A stretch of 64,000 nt of DNA, taken from assembly GCA_007132465.1 (NCBI GenBank), contig SLOP01000025.1, positions 1 through 64,000 on the forward strand, given 5' to 3'. Below are positions 8,292 to 16,035 of the stretch, piece after piece; the first letter of the stretch is position 1, and the number at the start of each line of letters is the position of its first letter. The DNA is from Candidatus Izemoplasma sp. GTDB lineage: Bacteria; Bacillota_I; Bacilli_A; Izemoplasmatales; Izemoplasmataceae. Position numbers and translations under genes: made by a program. Below the pieces are notes generated by a model. It worked only from the letters and a program-made list of their open reading frames with translations. It was not told the origin of the DNA and did not search any database.

Positions 8292-10622
8292 ATGGGCATT
8301 CTAACCATCGGTGTACGTGAAATGGTGATGTTTCTATATCAAAGCGGCGATCTTGAGAGTGCAAGCGGTCGCCGCCGTATGCAACTATTAGGACAGCGTA
8401 TGCATCAGATTCACCAACAAAACTATGGCAACACCGATGAATCAGAAGTCGCCATCGCGACGCAGTTTTCCACCGACAATCGCACGGTGCGACTTAGCGG
8501 CCGCATCGATGGGGTGCTTCACCGGGGAAAAACGGTGGTTGTCGAGGAAATCAAAAGCACGCAAACCTCGCTTGAGCTTATCGATGAAACGACGTTTCCC
8601 GCGCATCTAATGCAGGCGAAGACCTACGCCGCAATGATTGCAAAGCAACGGTCGCTCGAAGAGGTTGAGGTGTGGTTAACCTACATTCACGTGGAGACCC
8701 ATGCCATCAAGACAGTCAAAAAACGACACACAAACCGCGCTTTATTAGATCACATCGAGTTGATGTTGCGTCGGTATTTCGATTGGTTTGACGTGTATAA
8801 TACACACCTTGAGAACAAGATGAAGACGCTCAAAGGGTTAGCGTTTCCCTACGACACGATGCGCGAGGGGCAAGCGCACCTTGTTGGTGCGGTGCGGCGG
8901 ACGATGATTGAAGGAGAGACCTTATACGCGGTGGCGCCTACTGGCGTAGGGAAAACCGCCGCAACGTTACACGCCGCTTTGACAACCCTTGCCCATCCGG
9001 ATGACAAGGTGTTTTACCTCACCGCGAAGAACGCAGGAAAAACGATTGCGGTTGAAACAATGGAACGCTTCAAACAACGTGGGCTGACGATTAAAGCCAT
9101 CACCCTTAACTCAAAGGAAAACATGTGTTTGATGGATGAAGTTGACTGCGACCCCGCGTTGTGCCCTTATGCGAAAGGGTTTTATGATCGGGTGCGTGGC
9201 GCGCTGCATGATTTGTTCGTTCACGATGATGTTTACGATGCCACGCTGCTTAAGCAATACGGAGAATTTCATCGCATCTGTCCCCACGAATTTGCTCTCA
9301 ACGTGGCTGAGTTATCTGATGTCGTCATCGCAGACTATAACTATGTTTTTGACCCGCGCGTCCGTCTCATTCGTTTCTTTGAAGAGGGCAGCGTGCGACC
9401 GAAATTGCTCGTCGATGAAGCCCATAACCTGGTGGAACGTTCGCGCCAGATGTATTCGGCGACGTTGAGCATGAACGACGTTGAGGCTTTCCAGGCTATC
9501 GTGTCGACGCTTGGCAGTCGCGAAAAAGCATGCGTCAACGACGTTTTGGATGCCATGCGTTCGGCTGTAATGACGAGGTGTGATCGCTCCTTTTACGTTG
9601 CCGAACGCGTCGACGGAGACCTGCTTGGTTCGCTTGAAAATGCCTGTGAGATTCTCGGGTCATGGCTTGATTCACACAAGCAACACGCACTGCGTAAGGC
9701 GGTGCGTGAAACGTATTTTGAGTGGTTGGCGTTTTTGCGTGTCCACGAGCACGTCGACGAGGCGTTTCGCTTTACCATCGAACACACTGACCATGAGACC
9801 ACGTTATCCATCGTCTGTCTGGACGCCTCAGGCCCAGTGTCGCAGACCTTCCGTGAGAGCGCTGGAAACGTTCTGTTTTCAGCCACGTTAAAACCGGTTG
9901 ATTACTTTCGACGGTTGCTGACAAAAGGGATAGGTGAAACCTTTACGGTGCCAAGCCCGTTTGATCCCGACCGGCTCGGCATGTGGGTTGATGTGTCGAC
10001 ATCGGTAAAATATCGCGACCGTCCTTGTAGCGTGCCGCGAATTGTTGATTCCATCTATGCGTTGCTTGAGGGTCGGCGTGGAAACTATATTGTGTTTTTT
10101 CCATCTTACGCTTTCATGCGTACGGTGCTGGCGGCGTTCGACGGAGAACCTTATGATGTGCTCGTTGAAACACCTGGTGCGATTCTCACAGAAAAGCAGC
10201 GCCTCACACGTGCATTTCTGGCACCAAGCCCCCGCTCAAAGGTGCTTTTTTCGGTTCTGGGAGGCAGTTATGCAGAAGGCGTTGATTTTCCTGGAGAAGC
10301 CTTGGTTGGCGTGTTTGTCATTGGCGTTGGCTTGCCGCAAGTTAACCCTAAACAGGCCTTGCTGCGCGAGTATTTCAACGCGCAAGGATTGGATGGATTT
10401 CACTATGCCTATACGTTTCCCGGCATGAACAAGGTTGTGCAAGCCGTCGGCCGTGTCATTCGATCGTCTGATGACCTTGGTGTGGCGTTACTCATGGACA
10501 CGCGTTATGATACCGACGTGTATCGCGATCTTTTTCCCGACCACTGGCGATTTGACTACCTGTTTGAAAACGATTATCCCTATGAACGACTGCAAGCGTT
10601 TTGGAAGCAGCGCACGACATAA
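8292..10622 (+). CDS. DinG/XPD-type ATP-dependent helicase with N-terminal PD-(D/E)xK-like domain
   Basis: A 776-residue protein. Residues ~1-150 resemble a PD-(D/E)xK nuclease-like domain: GRIDGVLHRGK followed by VEEIKST gives the D...ExK arrangement. The superfamily 2 helicase part has Walker A APTGVGKTAA (about residue 218), the DEAH box LVDEAHN (about 376) and the late motif QAVGRVIRSSDD. Four cysteines between motif I and DEAH (MCLMDEVDC, LCPYAK, ICPHEF) fit the XPD-type [4Fe-4S] cluster. It likely unwinds damaged or structured DNA 5' to 3'. Start 8292 is chosen over 8286 because the GGAGG at 8281-8285 is then six bases away. Such fusions are known among Bacillota helicases. Confidence 0.85.
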   Translation: MGILTIGVREMVMFLYQSGDLESASGRRRMQLLGQRMHQIHQQNYGNTDESEVAIATQFSTDNRTVRLSGRIDGVLHRGKTVVVEEIKSTQTSLELIDETTFPAHLMQAKTYAAMIAKQRSLEEVEVWLTYIHVETHAIKTVKKRHTNRALLDHIELMLRRYFDWFDVYNTHLENKMKTLKGLAFPYDTMREGQAHLVGAVRRTMIEGETLYAVAPTGVGKTAATLHAALTTLAHPDDKVFYLTAKNAGKTIAVETMERFKQRGLTIKAITLNSKENMCLMDEVDCDPALCPYAKGFYDRVRGALHDLFVHDDVYDATLLKQYGEFHRICPHEFALNVAELSDVVIADYNYVFDPRVRLIRFFEEGSVRPKLLVDEAHNLVERSRQMYSATLSMNDVEAFQAIVSTLGSREKACVNDVLDAMRSAVMTRCDRSFYVAERVDGDLLGSLENACEILGSWLDSHKQHALRKAVRETYFEWLAFLRVHEHVDEAFRFTIEHTDHETTLSIVCLDASGPVSQTFRESAGNVLFSATLKPVDYFRRLLTKGIGETFTVPSPFDPDRLGMWVDVSTSVKYRDRPCSVPRIVDSIYALLEGRRGNYIVFFPSYAFMRTVLAAFDGEPYDVLVETPGAILTEKQRLTRAFLAPSPRSKVLFSVLGGSYAEGVDFPGEALVGVFVIGVGLPQVNPKQALLREYFNAQGLDGFHYAYTFPGMNKVVQAVGRVIRSSDDLGVALLMDTRYDTDVYRDLFPDHWRFDYLFENDYPYERLQAFWKQRTT

Positions 10623-10637
10623 CAAAGGAGCATGTCA

Positions 10638-11582
10638 ATGAAACAAGCGAAAGTACATCTTGCAAGCGTGGCCTTTGCGACGATTTTCGGGTTTACGTTC
10701 ATGTTCTCCAAAGTCGCGTTGGATTTTGTCATGCCCATCGGTCTAATCGCGTATCGTTTTTTGGTGGCGATTGTCGTGTTTGAACTTTTACGCCGTGTGC
10801 GGGTGGTTAAAATCACCTTTAGCGTTGAACGGTTTAAAGCGGTGTTTTGGGTTGCTTTGTTTCAGCCGGTGATGTATTTTTTGTTCGAAATTAACGGGCT
10901 TGCTCGGGTGCCAAGTGGCGAGGCTGGGATGATGATTGCGTTGATTCCTGTCATCGCCACGGTGCTGAGCGCGCTTATCTTGAAAGAAAAACCGCGCGCC
11001 CTACAAGTGTTCTTCATTCTTTTGAGCGTGTCGGGCATCGTTTTCATCCAAGTTTCTCATGCGGCTGGTGGTGTTGATTTTGACGGGTTGGGGTACGCTT
11101 TGATGTTTGGAGCCGTGGTGGCGGCAGCGCTTTTTAATATCGCCTCACGAAGTGCCTCGAGAAACATGAAGACGCATGAAATCACTTACTATATGATGCT
11201 GTTTGGTGCGGTGGTGTTCAACGTTATCTACGTGACGGTGCTTATCAGCCAAGGTCGATTGGGTGATTACCTTGGCAACCTGGCGCAACCACAGTTAGTG
11301 GTGCCGGTGCTCTATTTGGGCATTCTCGCGTCGATTGTGGCGTTTTTTCTCGTCAACTTTGCGCTGTCGCGGCTTGAGGTTCATGTGTCTAGCGTGTATG
11401 CCAACTTGGCGACGGTCACCGCGGTGTTCGCAGGTGCGGTGTTTTTGCGTGAAGCGCTTTATTTTTATCACATCATTGGCGGTGCGATGATTATTATCGG
11501 CGTGTATGGTACGGCGCGACTCAACCGCGGGACCCGCCGATTTCGGAAAGCGCAACCTTTAAAGGAGGATTATCGCGTTTGA
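10638..11582 (+). CDS. EamA/DMT family membrane transporter
   Basis: A 314-residue protein with ten predicted transmembrane segments in two homologous EamA halves; LARVPSGEAGMMIALIPVIATVLSALILKEKP is characteristic of the first half and LSRLEVHVSSVYANLATVTAVFAGAVFLREAL of the second. These proteins export amino acids or other small metabolites; the substrate is not readable. The start at 10638 puts AAGGAG at a seven-base distance; 10632 would be too close. It follows the helicase by 15 bases and may be co-transcribed. Confidence 0.88.
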   Translation: MKQAKVHLASVAFATIFGFTFMFSKVALDFVMPIGLIAYRFLVAIVVFELLRRVRVVKITFSVERFKAVFWVALFQPVMYFLFEINGLARVPSGEAGMMIALIPVIATVLSALILKEKPRALQVFFILLSVSGIVFIQVSHAAGGVDFDGLGYALMFGAVVAAALFNIASRSASRNMKTHEITYYMMLFGAVVFNVIYVTVLISQGRLGDYLGNLAQPQLVVPVLYLGILASIVAFFLVNFALSRLEVHVSSVYANLATVTAVFAGAVFLREALYFYHIIGGAMIIIGVYGTARLNRGTRRFRKAQPLKEDYRV

Positions 11583-11586
11583 ACGA

Positions 11587-11792
11587 ATGCAAGAAAGGCT
11601 TCGCGAGGTTTGTCAGCGGGGGGTTGCCATGGCGATTGTGCCGCAAAGCACCTGTGATCACAGGGATTGAAGACAGCTTATGCTAATCTTGTGATGCGTC
11701 ACCGGACAACGGGTGATGTCATCTCGTTAAGGCGCACACACGAGAGCAGCGAGTACCGACTGATATCGATTGCTGAATGGCGCGCGCGATGA
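11587..11792 (+). pseudogene. Possible frameshifted small gene behind the EamA transporter
   Basis: A strong AAAGGAGG (11561-11568) inside the end of the transporter gene is followed by an open frame from ATG 11587 (27 codons, stop TGA 11668-11670). A second frame, open from just before that stop to TGA 11790-11792, continues with about 40 coding-like codons. A one-base deletion near 11665-11671 would join them into a ~68-residue protein. I do not recognise the family. It could also be two chance frames; only the ribosome binding site and continuity support it. Confidence 0.3.
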
Positions 11793-11846
11793 GTAAACAC
11801 GCAGAAAAATTCCTTCCCGTATCGTTCGGGAAACCAACGCGAGGTG

Positions 11847-11855
11847 TGCTATAAT
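11847..11855 (+). promoter_or_regulatory. Extended -10 promoter of the Nqr-like operon
   Basis: TGC-TATAAT (11847-11855) with no good -35 box. The TTCCCG/CGGGAA inverted repeat (11814-11832) overlaps the -35 position and could be an operator. Confidence 0.55.
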
Positions 11856-11916
11856 AAAAAAAAATGCGGGCGTGCGTATGGCCCGTCCTAACTTCATGGA
11901 AAGCGGTGATGGTTTT

Positions 11917-12903
11917 ATGAACGAAACGACGGCACCGGTGCACATCAACACGCCAACCGAGAAAAAGCTCTGGCTTTGGACTGGATTCCTCGGGGTGTTG
12001 TTGCTTGCAGCGGTGGTCATCTTTGGCCCCTATGTGCTCTTTATTGCCCTCACGTCTTACGTGGTTGCGCTGATAATTGAGTGGGCTTTCGCCAAAAGCC
12101 GAGGCATGAAAATCGATAGAGCGTGGATGATTACGCCGATGATTATCACGTTGATGCTGCCACCCATTATCCCGCTGTGGATTGCTGGTGTGGCCACCGG
12201 ATTTGGTGTGTTTTTTGGTAAAGCGATTTTTGGCGGTCATGGACGAACCGTCTTTAACCCGGCTTTGGTCGGTGTTTTGTTTGTGTTAATTTCTTTTCCG
12301 TCGCAGTTGAATACCCAGTGGTTCGAGCCGAAAGACCACGGCCCGTTGATGCCGTCTACTGAAAACATTGGGCATCCGGACTTCGACGTTGAAAACGACG
12401 CAGTCAGTTCACCGGCGTTGCTGCGCATTCCTGGCAATTACACGACGGGCGACTTCCTTTTGGGTCGCACCGCAGGGGCGGTTGGCGAGACATTTATGAT
12501 AGGCATCATCACCTTAGGTATCGGGCTGATGCTTTTGAAGGTCTTTGACTGGCGTGTGCCACTCGCGTTGCTTGGGACGATGGTTGTGTTAACTTTAATC
12601 ATGAACCTCGTGGGAACCGGATACCCCTCTCCGGTTACCTCATTGCTTGTGGGCAGCGCGACGTTTGCGGCGTTCTTTGTCGCACCCGATCCGGTGACCT
12701 CCCCGATTAAGTCGTGGGGGAAAGTTGTGTATGGCATCGGCGCGGGCATCTTAATCTTTTTGATTCGCTATGAAGCCGCAGCGGTTGATGGCGTGGTGTT
12801 TGGACTCATCATCATGAATGCCATCACGCCGCTTATCGACAGTTGGTTCAACGCATCCAGCGCTGAAACAAAAACGTCTGATGAAACCAAGGAGGCGACA
12901 TGA
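11917..12903 (+). CDS. NqrB/RnfD-like membrane subunit lacking the flavinylated threonine
   Basis: A 328-residue polytopic subunit of an ion-translocating NADH-driven redox complex. Family signatures include GRTVFNPALVGVLF and GRTAGAVGETFMIGI. In NqrB and RnfD a covalent FMN is attached to Thr in an SGAT-type motif; the aligned stretch here reads DAVSSPALL, without that threonine. Length is close to RnfD (about 350) and shorter than NqrB (about 410). The start at 11917 is set by GCGGTGAT a few bases upstream; earlier in-frame ATGs (11872, 11878, 11896) lack a ribosome binding site and the first is only 17 bases after the -10. It overlaps the next subunit by four bases. Confidence 0.85.
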   Translation: MNETTAPVHINTPTEKKLWLWTGFLGVLLLAAVVIFGPYVLFIALTSYVVALIIEWAFAKSRGMKIDRAWMITPMIITLMLPPIIPLWIAGVATGFGVFFGKAIFGGHGRTVFNPALVGVLFVLISFPSQLNTQWFEPKDHGPLMPSTENIGHPDFDVENDAVSSPALLRIPGNYTTGDFLLGRTAGAVGETFMIGIITLGIGLMLLKVFDWRVPLALLGTMVVLTLIMNLVGTGYPSPVTSLLVGSATFAAFFVAPDPVTSPIKSWGKVVYGIGAGILIFLIRYEAAAVDGVVFGLIIMNAITPLIDSWFNASSAETKTSDETKEAT

Positions 12904-13499
12904 TGCATCCACATGTAAAGATTATATCGTTTATGGTGGTGCTTGGATTAATTGTCTCAGGTTTTCTTGTGGGCATGGACCTATTGACACGAGATCGCAT
13001 CGAACGCAATCAAGCCTACCGACTGCAAGCAGCCATTTTAGCAGCCAACGATTACGATTTCACGATTGGTAACTTTGCTGAAGTGTTCGAGGCGAACATA
13101 GACACCATTGAAACCGATGAAATCACGTTTTATGTCGACCAAGACAGTGGGAACATATCATTCGTCATTGAAGGCGGTGGCGTCTGGGGACCTATCACGG
13201 CCGTGATGACGCTTGAACCTGATTTTCGGACAATTGTGGCAATGCGAGTGCTGTCACAAGAAGAAACACCTGGCCTTGGCGGGGTGGTGGCCGAGGCGGA
13301 TTACCTTGCCAAGTATGTCGGCGTCATTCTTGATCCTGAGACAGGCATTAACATCACTCACAATCCGACGGGCGCCGACAACGAAGTGGATGCCATCACC
13401 GGCGGCACCCGAACGTCAGCCAGCTTTGAATGGATGATTAACCAACGGTATCAGACCGCCAAACAGGTGTGGGAAGATAGGGGAGGCGATGACGAATGA
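12900..13499 (+). CDS. NqrC/RnfG-like FMN-binding subunit
   Basis: A 199-residue protein with one N-terminal membrane anchor (about residues 8-28) and an extracytosolic FMN-binding domain. TPGLGGVVAE is the typical phosphate-loop motif. DAITGGTRTSAS near residue 165 matches the flavinylation motif, so the threonine of GGT-R-T is the likely covalent FMN attachment site. An ApbE-type flavin transferase would be needed; none is in this window. The gene overlaps both neighbours by four bases (ATGA). Confidence 0.9.
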   Translation: MMHPHVKIISFMVVLGLIVSGFLVGMDLLTRDRIERNQAYRLQAAILAANDYDFTIGNFAEVFEANIDTIETDEITFYVDQDSGNISFVIEGGGVWGPITAVMTLEPDFRTIVAMRVLSQEETPGLGGVVAEADYLAKYVGVILDPETGINITHNPTGADNEVDAITGGTRTSASFEWMINQRYQTAKQVWEDRGGDDE

Positions 13500-14125
13500 T
13501 TAAGCTGATTCGAATGAAATACACCAAATGGTATAACATCATGCGCGAGGGCCTCTCTCGGAACAATCCAATCTTGATTGCTGTGCTTGGCATCTGTTCT
13601 GCCCTGGCCATCACCAATCGCGTGGATAACGCCATCGCGATGGGCATTGGCGTAACGTTTGTCATCATCGCTAGCTCCGCGACAGTGTCGCTGATTCGTC
13701 AGTTTATTCCAGGACGCGTACGGATGGTTACCTACATGGCCATCATTTCAACCTTTGTCATCGCCGTGCAAATGTTCATGGAAGGGTTTCTACCCGACAT
13801 CGCTGAGGAACTCGGACCTTACGTGGGCTTGATTATCACTAACTGCATCGTCATGGGACGAGCCGAAGCGTTCGCGTCAAAAAACCCTGTCAAGTACACC
13901 GTCATTGACGGACTCGCCAACGGCCTTGGATACTTGTTTGTGCTCGTTTCAATCGCCGTCGTGCGTGAGGCACTGGCATTCGGAACGATTCTCGACATGC
14001 GCGTGATGCCATCAACGTGGGTAAACTGGACCGTCATGGCCATTGCACCAGGAGGCTTTTTCATCCTTGGGCTGTACATTTGGATTATGCGCTCAATGAC
14101 CAAGAACTACGAAACGCAAGGCTAA
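13496..14125 (+). CDS. NqrD/RnfE-like membrane subunit
   Basis: A 209-residue protein with about six transmembrane helices. Two cysteines sit in the half-channel motifs LGICSALAITN and ITNCIVMGRAEAFA. In Nqr the equivalent pair, with the pair in NqrE, holds an iron-sulfur centre inside the membrane. It starts within the stop of the NqrC-like gene and is followed after 25 bases by the NqrE-like gene. Confidence 0.92.
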   Translation: MIKLIRMKYTKWYNIMREGLSRNNPILIAVLGICSALAITNRVDNAIAMGIGVTFVIIASSATVSLIRQFIPGRVRMVTYMAIISTFVIAVQMFMEGFLPDIAEELGPYVGLIITNCIVMGRAEAFASKNPVKYTVIDGLANGLGYLFVLVSIAVVREALAFGTILDMRVMPSTWVNWTVMAIAPGGFFILGLYIWIMRSMTKNYETQG

Positions 14126-14150
14126 ATAAAACGACGAAAGGAAGACCGAC

Positions 14151-14720
14151 ATGATACAGATATTCTTTGAATCAATTCTCGACAACAACATCGCGCTCGC
14201 GCTCATCCTTGGGATGTGCCCACTCATCGCGATTTCAACAAACGTTAAAAATGCCGTTGGCATGGGCCTTGCGGTTATTTTCGTTGTCACGATTACGGGC
14301 ATCATCAATTACCCGATTTACCTTTTGCTGCAACGCTCAGGAACCGCGCAGTTGTCTCTGCTCGTGTTCATCATTACCATCGCCGCAACCGTACAGTTTC
14401 TCGAGATGTTTTTGGAGAAATTCATCCCGGCACTTTACAACGCGTTCGGCATATTTTTACCCTTAATCACGGTCAACTGTGCCGTGCTTGGGGTTTCACT
14501 CTTCTTCGTTAATCGTGAGTATACCTTCCTAGAAACGGCATCGTTTTCGCTGGGTGCTGGCATCGGTTGGTTTATCGCCATCGTGCTCTTGGCAGCGGTG
14601 AGAGAAAAAATGGACAAACACGGCAACGTGCCCAAAGGTCTCGCTGGTAAAGGCATCGCCTTTATCGTGCTAGGCATTTTGTCGCTTGCGTTTGTCGGGT
14701 TTGCCGGGTTAGCCGGTTAA
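14151..14720 (+). CDS. NqrE/RnfA-like membrane subunit
   Basis: A 189-residue protein with six predicted helices. The inverted-topology partner of the preceding subunit, it carries the matching cysteines in LGMCPLIAIST and TVNCAVLGVS. Together the four cysteines can form the intramembrane iron-sulfur centre that passes electrons across the bilayer. A good AAAGGAAG ribosome binding site precedes the start. Length is normal for NqrE/RnfA. Confidence 0.93.
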   Translation: MIQIFFESILDNNIALALILGMCPLIAISTNVKNAVGMGLAVIFVVTITGIINYPIYLLLQRSGTAQLSLLVFIITIAATVQFLEMFLEKFIPALYNAFGIFLPLITVNCAVLGVSLFFVNREYTFLETASFSLGAGIGWFIAIVLLAAVREKMDKHGNVPKGLAGKGIAFIVLGILSLAFVGFAGLAG

Positions 14721-14732
14721 GGAGGCGACACG

Positions 14733-15821
14733 ATGAACTTAGTGTATGTGCCAATCATCTTGCTCGGTGTGCTCATCATCATCGCCGGCTTATTAATACT
14801 AGCCGATCATCTGCTCGGGGGTGGCGGGGAGCGCACGCTGACTGTCAATGATAAGAAAGAAATTGTTGTCCGTGGCGATGACACCTTGCTGAACACGTTA
14901 TCTGACAATAAGATATTTATCCCCTCGGCTTGCGGAGGCAAAGCCACCTGCGGCTTTTGTAAGGTGCGTTTGCTCGAAGGTGGTGGGGACATTAAACCAA
15001 CCGAAGAGCCGTTTTTATCGAAAGAAGAACAAGCCAGGAACGTGCGCTTGTCTTGTCAAATCAAGGTGCGCGAGAACATGCGCATTGAAATTCCCGAAGG
15101 GTTGCTTGAAGCCTCGGAATACCGTGCCAAAGTCGTCGCGGTTGAAGAGCTTACCTACGATACCCGATTGGTGCGTTTTAAACTAATCGAGCCTAATGAA
15201 ATTGACTTTAAGCCCGGCCAATACGCCCAGCTTAAAGTCCCTGGACTCGACGTGATCCGTGCGTATTCAATCGCGTCGAATCCTGCAAACACACACGAGG
15301 TGGAGTTTATCGTGAGGCTCGTTCCGAAAGGGTTGGCCACAACGTTTGTTCATAAGGCGCTTCTCGTGGGCGATGAAATCATTCTAACCGGTCCTTACGG
15401 CGACTTCTATTTACGCGAAGAGACTAATCGCGAAATGATTTGCATTGCCGGGGGTTCTGGGAAAGCGCCGATTCGTTCAATCCTTTACTATCTCCGGGAT
15501 CAAGGATCGAAACGCAAAATCACGTATTTTTTCGGGGCACGCGCTAAACGCGACCTATATTACACCGATGAAATGCGTGCGCTTGAAAAAGAGTTCGACA
15601 ATTTTACCTACGTGCCTGCATTGTCAGATCCTGAACCCGATGATGCGTGGGATGGCGAAACCGGCTTGATTACTGACGTCGTCGATCGCACGGTAGGCGA
15701 CTTGACGGAAGCCGAAGGGTATTTGTGTGGTTCACCCGGCATGATTAACGCATGCATCAAGGTGCTTAAAACGCATAACATGCCCGATGAACAAGTGTAT
15801 TTCGATAACTTCGACTTATGA
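14733..15821 (+). CDS. nqrF: NqrF-like NADH dehydrogenase subunit (2Fe-2S and FAD)
   Basis: A 362-residue protein. It has an N-terminal membrane helix (residues ~5-25), a plant-type [2Fe-2S] ferredoxin domain with ligands in SACGGKATCGFC and LSCQ, and a ferredoxin-NADP+ reductase-like module with RAYSIAS (FAD) and the NAD-binding segment IAGGSGKAPIRSI. It would oxidise NADH and feed electrons to the membrane subunits. Slightly shorter than Vibrio NqrF (about 408). In Nqr the operon starts with nqrA; here neither nqrA nor rnfB/rnfC is present, so NqrF is the only visible electron entry point. Confidence 0.92.
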   Translation: MNLVYVPIILLGVLIIIAGLLILADHLLGGGGERTLTVNDKKEIVVRGDDTLLNTLSDNKIFIPSACGGKATCGFCKVRLLEGGGDIKPTEEPFLSKEEQARNVRLSCQIKVRENMRIEIPEGLLEASEYRAKVVAVEELTYDTRLVRFKLIEPNEIDFKPGQYAQLKVPGLDVIRAYSIASNPANTHEVEFIVRLVPKGLATTFVHKALLVGDEIILTGPYGDFYLREETNREMICIAGGSGKAPIRSILYYLRDQGSKRKITYFFGARAKRDLYYTDEMRALEKEFDNFTYVPALSDPEPDDAWDGETGLITDVVDRTVGDLTEAEGYLCGSPGMINACIKVLKTHNMPDEQVYFDNFDL

Positions 15822-15824
15822 TTC

Positions 15825-15848
15825 AAGGCCGCGTTTAGCGGCCTTTTT
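15825..15848 (+). terminator. Terminator of the Nqr-like operon
   Basis: AAGGCCGC-GTTTA-GCGGCCTT hairpin with a T tract right after the nqrF stop. Confidence 0.88.
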
Positions 15849-15862
15849 CTTGCTTCAAGTCC

Positions 15863-15891
15863 TTGCATATGGATAAGAAATCGAGTACAAT
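15863..15891 (+). promoter_or_regulatory. Promoter of the riboswitch-guaA-guaB unit
   Basis: TTGCAT (15863-15868), 17-base spacer, TACAAT (15886-15891), just upstream of the aptamer. Confidence 0.7.
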
Positions 15892-15901
15892 AAACCTAAT
15901 T

Positions 15902-15968
15902 TTCATATAGGTTCGACAATACGGGTTGGACGTTTCTACCACGGCGCCGAAAACGCTGAGACTATGAA
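15902..15968 (+). ncRNA. Guanine-sensing purine riboswitch aptamer
   Basis: P1 is TTCATA (15902-15907) paired with TATGAA (15963-15968). The core has the conserved J2/3 TTTCTACC and the J3/1 GACTATG. The C in GACTATG is the base that pairs with guanine (adenine aptamers have T there), and the T in CTACC argues against a 2'-deoxyguanosine variant. It precedes guaA and guaB, the GMP synthesis genes, so guanine should switch them off. Confidence 0.93.
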
Positions 15969-15994
15969 TCGTTTTTTGCGCATTCGATGGTCAG

Positions 15995-16018
15995 AAACGT
16001 TCATAAGAACGTTTTTTT
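15995..16018 (+). terminator. Riboswitch expression-platform terminator
   Basis: AAACGTTC-ATAA-GAACGTTT followed by T, between the aptamer and the guaA ribosome binding site. It lies 26 bases after P1, so antitermination in the absence of guanine is the likely mechanism. Confidence 0.85.
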
Positions 16019-16035
16019 CATAGAAGGAGGCCCTT

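Larger units (their letters stand above)
11583..11916. other. Intergenic stretch upstream of the Nqr-like operon
   Basis: About 330 bases without a clear intact gene. It contains the possible broken ORF, a perfect 14-base palindrome (CCTGTGATCACAGG, 11651-11664), a TTCCCG/CGGGAA hairpin (11814-11832) and the operon's extended -10 promoter. Confidence 0.6.

Noticed and set aside
11651-11664. Perfect palindrome CCTGTGATCACAGG as a CRP/FNR or Rex site
   Set aside because: The half-sites lack the central spacer required by those regulators, and it lies about 200 bases upstream of the promoter inside a possible broken ORF.
11719-12240. Minus-strand ORF upstream of the Nqr-like operon
   Set aside because: Composition is His/Arg/Asn-rich and shadow-like, and half of it is antisense to the NqrB-like gene.
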